Origin: Nannochloropsis salina CCMP1776
Lineage: Eukaryota; Sar; Eustigmatophyceae; Eustigmatales; Monodopsidaceae
Assembly: GCA_004565275.1 (NCBI GenBank)
Contig: SDOX01000163.1
Coordinates: 28,890-92,889, forward strand
DNA length: 64,000 bases
Reading direction: 5' to 3'
The notes under the pieces: generated by a model
Databases searched by the model: none
What the model saw: the letters and a program-made list of their open reading frames with translations, nothing else
What the model was told of the DNA's origin: nothing
Shown here: positions 45,899 through 55,091 of the stretch, piece after piece
How the letters are laid out: the number at the start of each line of letters is the position of its first letter
How positions within the stretch are numbered: position 1 is the stretch's first letter
Made by a program: the position numbers and the translations under genes

Positions 45899-47200
45899 AA
45901 GTAAATTTCCAATAGAATATGATTGTTCAATTAAACGCATAAGTGTTCCAACTCCTTGCCATGGACTGAAATAGAAAAGGGATGTTGACAGCAAAGAAAC
46001 ATAAAAGAAAAAGGGATATGACGAGGAAACATAAAACTAGAAGATAAAAAAATGAAGAAACAGAAGGCGAATAGACCCCAGACACGTAAGTTAGGCTCTA
46101 TGATGGAGTGTGCGCTGTCCAGAGACAGATGTTGCAAAGTAATACTATTTACCGCGACTGATGTCATGCTATTTAGAGGAGGTAACGTCGTGTTGAAGGA
46201 AAAAGGGAAAACTGAATCTATCTAGGAAAGACATTTTAAATATTGCTATAGCTTAGCCTTTCTCTGGACAAGCGGAAGGACGGACAGGGCTGACGGAATT
46301 TTAAAAACAAACGGCTCGATTAAAATTGGACGGCAATTCAAAATAGGAAAATCTTCGCCCGCAAAGATGAACTAGGAACAGGTGGTGTATACCAAGCCTA
46401 ATCTTCAAAAGTGGATTCCAGTCATCCTACTTCTGGGTTGCGTCGATTTAATGTGGGATTTTGTGTTTTTAAAGCTGCCGTACACTCTAGATCCGTCTCA
46501 GTAATATGTGATTGGAGTTGATTATTGTTCGCCGTATTTTGCCGAGGTGTGATGAAAATATCCGAGCCTCAGAAGCGATGCTTCTCTTGAAGTTGCCCTT
46601 TCACAGCACTTCGTCCTTGTTATGCTGCCATGTTGAGACAAGTATGCATCAGACTCAATCTTGTATTTTACGTGCTCTATGTATAGCACTGACCATGAGG
46701 GCTTGCTCGAAGTGTGTAATTTTGGGCGACCATTTTTAGGTTCGTTTGCAGTTGTTCTTTCGTCTTAATGAAGGCATCCTTTTTGTTTTGTTTCTCCTGT
46801 TTTATGTAGCTCTTCTCTACGCTGCTTTAAAATTTTACCTAATCTTACATAGAATAGCTGAAATATCCCAAGTTTTCGATTCGCCCTCCGAGCCGCGGGA
46901 GGATTGAAATGCGCTGCTTTGACAGATCACGTACTCTAAGTCTAGCAGCGTTCCTTCTCTTTTTATTCCGGTATGGTCATGCGCAGCATCTACGCGTGGC
47001 ACTTTCAAGCGACGCAAAAGGTTCGGCGATGTAAAAATAGAATGTACGCACATTATCGCGAGGTAGACTGTTGAAGCCCGTCTAGAAACAAACTTCAGCA
47101 TTGTTCGTACGTTGACTTTCAATTTGGTCCGCATGGAATTTCTTTCGCCCGCACATTATATGCAGATGGAATCAGTAGCTTAAAATCTTGGAATCAACAG
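45899..47200. other. AT-rich intergenic region; may hide a 5' exon of the next gene
   Basis: No gene is supported. A hydrophobic start (ATG near 46768: MKASFLFCFSCFM then stop) could be a signal-peptide exon for the interrupted gene at 47.2 kb, but its donor site is not canonical. A possible acceptor ends at 47173 or 47200. Confidence 0.3.
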
Positions 47201-47731
47201 CTTCTTCCGGTGTCCAGAGAGCCTGATAAGGAAAGCACTCCTGTTGGCCATGGATGGGCGTATGGAGAGGGCTGAAAAAATGAAAATGAAATAGCAACGT
47301 CAGCATTTCTTGAAAAAGAAGAAAAGATGGCCATTCCAACGCAGGAAAGTCGAGCTGATAGTACTAATATACTCGCAGTAGACCCACTAGCATTGCGTAG
47401 TGGCAAGGGTGACGACATCGACGGGCTTGAACGTCACAATCCGGCACTTACAGGCGCTGAAAAGGACGACGCCTCTGTCGAGACGGTAAAAGAAAAACGC
47501 GCCGCACTTGTTGGCCGTCAGTGGCCCATGGTTTCACCTTCTATGTCTGTGGCGGAACCGACGGAGAAAGGAGATAAGGCGACGACGCCCGTGGGTCGTA
47601 GGTGGGCGTATGGGGAGGGAAGAAAATCGGCCACGGTTACTAGTGAAGCAGCAGCCGTGGTGCATCCGGAAGAACAAAAGATTAAGACTCCTGTAGGCCG
47701 CGGATGGGCCTTTGGAGAGGGAGAGCGGTAA
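47201..47731 (+). pseudogene. WAY-motif gene 2, four motif copies, broken by in-frame TGA
   Basis: Function unknown; same family as its neighbours. From an acceptor-like AACAG at 47200 the frame reads REPDKESTPVGHGWAYGEG, then TGA at 47273-47275, then continues in the same frame to TAA at 47729. Later motif copies are LVGRQWPMV, TPVGRRWAYGEGRKS and TPVGRGWAFGEGER. In the third copy the codon after GEG is AGA (Arg), so the TGA looks like a single A-to-T nonsense change. The frame after the TGA is open for 152 codons and starts again with ATG 47327, so a shortened product is possible. No signal peptide exon was identified. It may be a decaying pseudogene, an intron-containing gene or a real short protein. 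Confidence 0.5.
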
Positions 47732-48721
47732 GATACGCAGACCCACGTATGCGGGTGGGTACACTTCATTTTAATTGTGCAAGCTCAAGTGGTAATTTGC
47801 ACAGGGGATATTCGCATTTTTAATGGCTCTTTTAAGGGAGGATATCGACACATAGAATGAAATGGGGTGTGGGTAGGAAGACGTGCTTACGGCAAAAGAA
47901 ATAACTGAAATGAAATGTGAAGAGACCGTAGGCGAATTCAAAACGGAGAGTGCTAAGGGCGGTGAGGGAAATGGCCAACAAAATCTTTGCAGAGTGAAAA
48001 GAAAGCCAGGCGGCGAGTTGATCACAAGTGCACAAGGCAAACTGAACTCCAAGACAAACCCATTTATCTCCCTGCAATAAGACGGTGGAGTCGAAATGGA
48101 CAACAACACTGACGCCCAAGAAGGGAATTGAACGCGGGACCTATGAGAAAGTGGAGCTGCAAGTAAGGTAGACGTGCAACAGCAACAAAGGCAAGTAAGG
48201 AATACGTAATGAAAGCAATTACACCAATCTCTTTTGTCAAAAAAATTTCCCGTGTTAGTCTTGAATAATCACGCACAAGAAAGCGTTGACGCGCACAAGG
48301 TAGAACTTGTGTAATGACGCCCCACCGGTATCGATTGCGCATGCTACGTGTCACAGAAATCATCGAGCTTCTTTTGTGCATCCTAATCAGCCCCCTTCGT
48401 GCAAAATCCTCGATCCCCGAGCGGGGTTTTGCCATACCTGAGTCCATGTTTTTTTGTACATATGTTCCACACCGAATGACATGCAATAAGACGGAATGGT
48501 AACGCTTGTCGAGGCCTTGCAAGATAAATGGACATTCATCACCTTGACTATCTTCCATTTCCAATACCTGTACCTGCACCTGTCCAACTTTTTCTTAAAT
48601 GTGAACTGCGTCGTTCCCCGTTTATCTGATGTACTCCAGTGCGCCCAAGTCATACAACGGTTTCTTGAAAGTGACTAAATACCCTTTTATGTAATTTTCC
48701 AATCACAATAGGTCTCAATTA
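47732..48721. other. AT-rich intergenic region
   Basis: About 1 kb between two WAY-motif genes that converge. Minus-strand frames such as 48064-48579 have no start or splice support. No gene is called. Confidence 0.4.
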
Positions 48722-49189
48722 TTAAGGTGACTCCTCAACAGACGTTCTCACGTCCTTACGAGATCCGTCCCGTCCCCCGTACGCCCATCCACGAGACAGC
48801 GGGGCCTTGTCTCCCTCCTCGACCGCCACCTCCTTCACGTCCTCCTCTACCACCACATCTGTCGCATCCTTGCGAGATCCGTCCCGTCCCCCGTATGCCC
48901 ATCCACGAGACAGCGGGGCCTTATCTCCCTCCTCGACCGCAGCACCTGTCCGAGATGAAAGTGTAGTGCGAGTTTGTTGCGTGATAAGTCTCAAATCAGG
49001 AACTGCAATAGGTAGGCCGGTGTGCATGTTCCTTGGAAGATAATACACAAGGGTTAAATCGGTCCGCCAACACTTACCCTCACTGACAACGGCCTGCGCG
49101 CGGCGCAAATTTGCCGCCGAAGTGATAGGACAGGTCAGAAGAAATGCTGCAGCTGTGGCCAAGCACAGACGGGAGACCGAGAGAGTCAT
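48722..49189 (-). CDS. Secreted WAY-motif protein 3 (two motifs), 2 exons
   Basis: Function unknown. Exon 1 (49078-49189) starts at ATG 49189 with a strong signal peptide, MTLSVSRLCLATAAAFLLTC then PITSA, and a short NLRRAQAVVSEG segment. It ends in phase 1 (GAG G|GTAAGT). Exon 2 (48722-49002) follows TATTGCAG. The total is 393 bases, 130 codons plus stop. The mature part carries two near-identical copies of EEGDKAPLSRGWAYGGRDGS followed by RKD, 38 residues (114 bases) apart, separated by an acidic Val/Glu spacer. It has no Cys in the mature region. An unspliced reading is also open through the intron (KCWRTDLTLVYYLPRN), so intron retention would give a longer form. It is the only family member here on the minus strand. 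Confidence 0.75.
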   Translation of the reverse strand: MTLSVSRLCLATAAAFLLTCPITSAANLRRAQAVVSEGKCWRTDLTLVYYLPRNMHTGLPIAVPDLRLITQQTRTTLSSRTGAAVEEGDKAPLSRGWAYGGRDGSRKDATDVVVEEDVKEVAVEEGDKAPLSRGWAYGGRDGSRKDVRTSVEESP

Positions 49190-50346
49190 CTTGGGCTTCC
49201 TTATTAACTTTTTCGATGAAGGTAGCAAGATCTATGGGGGATGAAACATTTTGTTGGCAAAAAATGAGGTCCGCACGAAAGGGATGCTTGAACAGCTCTT
49301 CCATCCCATTGGATGTAGGCCTCGAAATACACACAGGACTTGCACAAGCAATGCCTGTGTTAGACAGGAAGGGATTCGCGTCTCACAAAGGAGGGGCCAT
49401 CTCCACCTGTCATGCTGCGTATCCGTTATCCCTTCTCACATGATCCAAATGTGGTGCCTTTAACATGCACCAATACAGCACACAAACATGATATGTGTTT
49501 CTCGAACATTTTCCCACAGTCGCAAAAAGTTGTCTCTATTTCGAACGGCAGCAAAATTAGGGTGAAGTGAAGCCTCCATGCGGACTGCCACGTTGGCTTC
49601 GACAGGAGTACTCGTTACCCCTCGCCATGCGACCATCAGATCTTATGCCCATGACCATTGAACCATCCAGCAATGACTATGACTATTGTTGTAGCGAGAG
49701 AAAGAAGACCTCTCGCCTGGAATAACACATTGCACCGCGTCTCGCCGCCGCACCCTGGTGTCAAATATTTGCTGGGAATGCAAAAGCAGATGCCTCGTGG
49801 CGTCCAGCCTCCGGCGTTGTTCTGCTTTGTCAGCCCCACTCTAACCCCTCCACTCGATCCCCCAAAAATGTGCCATTTTCGTAACCCGGGAGAACCTGGG
49901 GACAATCATCCCTCCATGCAACACTGCTGCCTCTACCGCGGCCTGGAGGGGGCTCCAGGTGCACGGATACATCTGTTCATCTAATTGTTTTGATCCGGGG
50001 CGATGACGTGGCCGGGCTTGTGGTTGCGCTGGATCTATCTCATGTCGCCATAAACAAAGTGTGATTGCCATTGACCACAAAGACTAGACAATTATAGAGT
50101 CCTGTCCACTCCCTGAAATGACAAGGTCTGGCCAGGTCTAGAGAACATCAAGGTCAATTTTGAATTCTCACCCCCAACTCAGATAATTGTCTGTCTTTGG
50201 CATTGAAATTAATCATCGCTATCATCACCTCACATTATGCGACATACTTTTCCGAAATGGTCAGTCCGCTGACATGCTCTTCGTTTTCGCACCAAATTCA
50301 GTTTGAGGGATAGTTCCCTTCGAGAACAACGGTCTGGACGAAAAAG
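49190..50346. other. Divergent intergenic region between two WAY-motif genes
   Basis: About 1.16 kb holding promoters for both genes. A locally GC-richer stretch at 49636-49984 is open on both strands (for example VSPPHPGVKYLLGMQ on plus), but neither frame has an ATG start in good context or a recognisable fold. I leave it unassigned. Confidence 0.4.
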
Positions 50347-50895
50347 ATGATCGCATTCTCACACCGATTTATCCTCGGTAGCATTGTCGTGCTGTTGTTC
50401 TCCGTCACAAACGCTTTCAATTTACGTGGCACTTTGCATGCGGAGGCTGATCAGAACGGACAACTTGCTAGCCAAGGTTCTGTTTCGGATGAGGGAACGC
50501 ACCGCATGCTGCCTCCTTTGAGCCATGGATGGGCTTATGAGGGCGGGAGCAGGACGGGCGGCAAAGGGGAGGTGGATGCGAAGGATAAAATGCAAGAGAA
50601 GGGCGTATCCCCTGCGGATAACTCGCACCGCATGCTGCCTCCTTTGAGCCATGGATGGGCTTATGAGGGCGGAAGCAGGACGGGCGGCAAAGGGGAGGTG
50701 GATGCGAAGGATGAAGTGCAAGAGAAGGGTGTATCCCCTGCGGATAACTCGCATCGCATGCTGCCTCCTTTGAGCCATGGATGGGCTTATGAGGGCGGGA
50801 GCAGGACGGGCGGCAAAGGGGAGGTGGATGCGAAGGATGGAAATGATGCACTGGTAAAAAGCATGCCTCGCGATGAGGCTCACGGTGAGAATTAG
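50347..50895 (+). CDS. Secreted WAY-motif protein 4 (three tandem repeats), single exon
   Basis: Function unknown. ATG 50347 opens MIAFSHRFILGSIVVLLFSV then TNA, a clear signal peptide, followed by FNLRGTLHAEAD. The NLRG here parallels NLRR at the same place in protein 3. Then three tandem 42-residue units follow, each HRMLPPLSHGWAYEGGSR then TGGKGEVDAKD, with spacers such as MQEKGVSPADNS, and a short tail ending GEN. 182 codons plus stop, no intron. The units are nearly identical at DNA level (126-bp period), so the array expanded recently or is homogenised. No Cys in the mature chain. The composition (His, Trp, Tyr, Gly with acidic spacers) suggests either a cell-wall or matrix protein or a multi-copy peptide precursor. 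Confidence 0.8.
   Translation: MIAFSHRFILGSIVVLLFSVTNAFNLRGTLHAEADQNGQLASQGSVSDEGTHRMLPPLSHGWAYEGGSRTGGKGEVDAKDKMQEKGVSPADNSHRMLPPLSHGWAYEGGSRTGGKGEVDAKDEVQEKGVSPADNSHRMLPPLSHGWAYEGGSRTGGKGEVDAKDGNDALVKSMPRDEAHGEN
50501..50850 (+). repeat. 126-bp tandem repeat, three copies
   Basis: Units begin at about 50501, 50627 and 50753 with ACCGCATGCTGCC-like sequence (third copy ATCGCATGCTGCC). Only scattered substitutions separate them. The period is a multiple of three, so copy-number change keeps the frame. Confidence 0.85.
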
Positions 50896-51734
50896 TCCTT
50901 TAAAGCAAGAATGGGGTATTGATAATAATGTCAAGAAGAAGAGCATGAGTGGTACTTTGTTGCCCGCGCAATGGAAAGCGTTTCCATGTTTAAATGTACA
51001 AGTCTGCGTGCTCAAAGGACATTGTTTTGAGGCGAGAAGGTCTCAGTCCTGAAGCCCGAACCTCTTCATCGGCCAATCACGATGTCCAATTATTCCAGAA
51101 TATGAAGGCAAGAAGAAAGAACAGCTATGTATAATTGTCAAAACGCGATCCTCAAGCCATTGCATTCGCCTCGCTTGACATGTCGGTGCATAGCCGGCAC
51201 TTTTTCACTTTCACCCGCCTTACATTGCACGCAGACATTGCGGCGCAGGCTTTGAATTTGTTGGTTGTCGGATGCATTGATCGTGCATCCATTCAGACAG
51301 CATTTTTGTCAAAAGACACGTTCGTTATTCTCAAATTTATCGTTGTCGCAATCAATGCAAGCTCATAAGTCTGCAGGAAGTAAGCAAAGGCAACAAAACG
51401 AAAGATCGGAACTTGTCAGACACACAAGCCTCTCTTCACGATTCTAGGCCCTGCGATCATCCTAATCTTATTCGCTCTTATTCTTATGCTTGTGCAGATA
51501 GTTTAATTGCTGTATAACGGATTCTGAATCCGGAATTGACAAAATGAAACTTGAAAAGGGGGGAAAATGACGGCCGCCAGATGAGTATCCATCGCCACAC
51601 GTACATCGCCCGTCTTTAAGTAGCAGCATCAAAAATGTCTAAAGTCACTTCTTCTTCCAAATTATAGGACGCGCTTACTTGAAAGACGTGGGTGGCTTCC
51701 TGTTCTCTCCCTCTTTGTAAAGGTTTACTGGTCC
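50896..51734. other. AT-rich intergenic region
   Basis: About 840 bases with no supported gene. Confidence 0.4.
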
Positions 51735-52282
51735 ATGTCGTCCGGCCCTGTCAATCGTCGAGTCAGCCTCCTACCCTTCCTCTATTGCTGCGTGACAGTA
51801 AGCGCTGCGACATTATTTGCCATCCCTGCACCCTTGGTGGCTCGTGAAACAAAAAAACAAATATCAGGTACGGGTTGCGAAAGGGATCCTTCTAAATTAC
51901 CCACAAATGTCTCCGATATTGTCAACAAGGGCCACAGCGTGACCCCTAACCTCTTCAGCCTCATCCATCACTTTCCATCATCCCTACAGACTGCACACGA
52001 CGCATGTTTAATTTTCGTTATGGTATGGCAAGGAGTAATAGTGCCTTCATCAGACCTTTTGTCAAGCCGTGGTCGGGCGGAGCGCAACGACAACTTGCCG
52101 CAGGTATGACGGAAGGAGGAATCCCGTTAAAAACCATTCAAGTCAGACCCACACTGGCCCCTTGTACTACTGCCACTTTTGAATACCGTGAGGTGGGAGC
52201 GTTGAAGGATCTCTCAAAGCGCCAAGAGCTATCCAAAGGACAGGACGTGAAGAGTAGGCTGCATTCTTGTCGAGGTCGCTAA
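51735..52282 (+). CDS. Small secreted protein of unknown function, 2 exons
   Basis: Exon 1 (51735-51867) encodes MSSGPVNRRVSLLPFLYCCV then TVSAATLFAIPAPLVA, a signal peptide with a long hydrophobic core. It ends in phase 1 (TCA G|GTACGG). Exon 2 (51990-52282) follows CCTACAG; together 426 bases, 141 codons plus stop. The mature part is basic and has three Cys (DCTRRMFNFRYGMARSNS, FIRPFVKPWSGGAQRQL, APCTTATFEYREVG, SCRGR end). No family is recognised. The gene shares the signal-peptide exon plus phase-1 intron layout with its WAY-motif neighbours, but the motif itself is absent unless KPWSGG is a distant relic. It ends only 36 bases before the next gene's ATG. Confidence 0.6.
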
Positions 52283-52318
52283 ATTGCAAAATGCTTTTCA
52301 GCCTCTGCGACTCATTGT

Positions 52319-54694
52319 ATGGAAAAGAACCTGCACTCTAAGGCTTTCCCAGTTGCCTCTCTTGTGGTCCTGATATCAAAATTATTTGTTGTACACACAT
52401 GCAGAGCTATCCAATCATCGGCAATTCGGCCCTTACACCCTCCCTGTCCCCTCTCTCAAGCAGTATCGGGGCACCAAATCAGCATGAAGCTGCGGGCGGG
52501 CATAGTCGGCCTTCCCAACGTCGGGAAATCCACTCTTTTCAATGCCCTAACCGGAGGCGCTACGGCACAAGCCGCCAAGTAAGACAGGCGGGGATGAGAA
52601 GGAAGACGGGAGGGCAGTGACCTCGAGGAGTGATGGGATGGCAACCGTCGGTTCGATTCTACGGGGCTTCTTACGAAATACCCTTTTTGTTCAAAACACC
52701 AGCTTTCCTTTTTGCACCATCGAGCCTAATGTGGGGATCGCCGAGGTGAGAGAGGGAGGGAGGAGCGCGAGGTGATTTAAATGTGACGGAGCAGTTCACA
52801 CCGAACAGGGCAGAGAGAGACGACATCATTGATGATTGTGGTGCCTTGTTGGAGGGAGACGAAGAGGAGAAGGAAAGGTTCTCACTTGATCCCATAAGAA
52901 AAGCCCGAAGAGAGCGGCAGGCAGCTTGAAAAGGCACAGAAGAAGCAATGTTCCTAAACCCAGACACACCACACCTTCCCCCCTCCCTCGATCTCCTTTT
53001 CTCCCACCGCCAGGTCCCCGACCCACGTCTTCTGGCTCTCGCTAACATCGCCAAAAGCGAGTCTGTGCTACCCGCCGTCCTTGAGTTCGTGGATATCGCA
53101 GGTCTCGTCAAAGGAGCCTCTCAGGGGGAAGGATTGGGGAACAAGTTTCTGGCGAATATTCGCGAATGCGATGCCATCGTCCAGGTAGCTCCATCTTCCA
53201 TCCCAAGACCTCGTACTCTCTCTCCTTGTCGCTGTCGTGTTCGTCAAATCTCCACTATGCAAGGCACCATGCTCTGCGTTGACTCCTAATACCCTCCTTT
53301 TCACCCCCTTGATCCCACATCCATGTACTTGACTCGTGCAGGTGATCCGCTGCTTCGAGAACGACGACATTGTCCATGTCTCTGGCTCTGTGGACCCGGA
53401 GAGGGACATGGAAGTGATTAATTTGGAGCTCGCGCTTTCGGATCTGGCGCAGGTGGAGAAGGTAAGCGCAGTGACACCTTGGAGCTTCTGTGTCTTGGTC
53501 GCCGGGGTGCCCTAGGTCTGCTGTTTGATCGTACATGCTTCCTCGCTGGTGTCGTGGCCGATTGCTTACATGCCCGCTAATAGCCTCGGAAGACGTCCCA
53601 CTAACGGCTTTCACCACTCATGTATTCCCTCCGCTCTTTCGTGCAGCGCTTACAACGCGCCCTCAAGGACAAGAGCGTGACACAGGCCGAGCGGGACGGG
53701 CTCCAGAAGGTCTACGACGCTCTGGCAGAGGGGAAGCCAGCCCGGGAAATCCTTCCTTTCCTCTCTGAGGACGAACTGGCAGACGTGGGGCGACTGGGCT
53801 TGCTCACAGGTATGTTGGTTTGGGTTCGACGGGCAGTGTCCGAGGCGCACGTGTCGCGTCCCGGGGACAGGTGCTGGAAGCCCCAATTAGCACAGAAACA
53901 AGCAAGGCTATCTACGCACGTAGATTTTTCCTCCCTTTTCTCGCGGAATGGAAGGTGAGGGAGGGCAACTGGCACACAAGCTTACCGGGCTGCCCTATCA
54001 TCGTCCTCTTCTTCAGGCATGAAAGTAATCTATGCAGCCAACGTCGGTGACGCCGAGCTGGCAATAGGGAACAAGTACGTGGACAAAGTGCGAGAAGTGG
54101 CTGCCAAAGAGGGGGCGGGGGTGGTGCTGGTCTCGGCCCAGGTGGAGGCGGAGCTGGTGGAGTTGCCCTTGGAGGACCGGAAGGAGTTTCTCGAGTCTTT
54201 AGGGGTGCAGGAGGAGGCCTGTGGGCTGCGAGCGCTGGTGAAGGAGACTTATTCTTTGCTAGGATTGCAGACATACTTCACGTGTGGACCCAAAGAGACG
54301 CGGGCCTGGACCATCAAGAAGGGAAGTACGGCGCCGCAAGGTAGGCGGGGGTTCTCGAGAAAGGAGGGGGCGTGGGATTGTATGGGAGATATGGATTGGT
54401 CATGGTTGTCCGAGGACGTTTAAATAGAGCTTGACAGAGAAAGCGAAGTCGAGTTGAACATCTCTAAAACCTGTCTTCCTTTCTCTTTTCTTCTTCCTCG
54501 GTGTGCTGGCAGCGGCGGGTGTCATTCACTCGGACTTCGAAAAAGGTTTCATCCGCGCCGAGACCATGTCCTGTGAGGATCTGGTCGCCTTGGGGAGCGA
54601 GAAGGCGGTCAAGGACGCCGGAAAGCTCAGGTCGGAAGGCAAGGAGTACGTGTGCAAGGAAGGGGATGTCATGCTCTTCCGCTTCAACGTCTAG
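52319..54694 (+). CDS. OLA1: YchF/OLA1-type GTPase/ATPase, probably organelle-targeted, 7 exons
   Basis: YchF (OLA1) is a universally conserved P-loop protein of the Obg class that hydrolyses ATP and binds ribosomes. Exons: 52319-52578, 52703-52745, 53014-53184, 53342-53461, 53647-53809, 54017-54340 and 54513-54694. They give 1263 bases, 420 codons plus TAG, all in phase. Seen: [19 protein letters not shown] (G1), [12 protein letters not shown] (switch I), [20 protein letters not shown] (G3), [14 protein letters not shown] (G4 region), [10 protein letters not shown] (G5), and a C-terminal TGS-like domain ([37 protein letters not shown]). About 55 extra N-terminal residues ([20 protein letters not shown]) look like a signal or transit sequence, and the body resembles bacterial YchF, so a plastid form is plausible. 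An internal ATG (MKLRAGIVG) could make a cytosolic form. Confidence 0.95.
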
Positions 54695-55091
54695 ACGTGA
54701 AGGAGGCTTTGAAGGAGGGAGGAGGAGGGAGACAGCCCCGGATGGAGATACAACAGGAGATACCGGTGCATTTTTGACTCGTCTGACATGTCAAGGCAGT
54801 AGTGCACAACAGGTCTCTAATAAAGTAAAGCCCAGGAGACATCGAACAACAAGTCATATTGCATTCGCCAACAGGACGTCAACCTCGGGCGAAAGCTCCA
54901 TTTCATCTTCCATCCCTTGAGGACATGTATCTTTACTTCGAACCTACGATACGTTTGCTGTACATCGCTGGTCTGCTTTTCACATTTTTCAAATTCACAC
55001 CTCTCCCGCAACAAATGATGGCCGGCTCGCCCGCCTCGTTCTTCCTCCTGTGGTCCGTCCACAAACCTTTGCCTCCCCTTTCCCTCTCTCC
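54695..55091. other. Convergent intergenic region
   Basis: About 400 bases between two stop codons. No gene is seen. Confidence 0.4.

Noticed and set aside
49636-49984. Overlapping open frames on both strands in a GC-richer patch
   Set aside because: Non-ATG starts, no domain resemblance, and mutual overlap, so at most one could be real and neither is supported.
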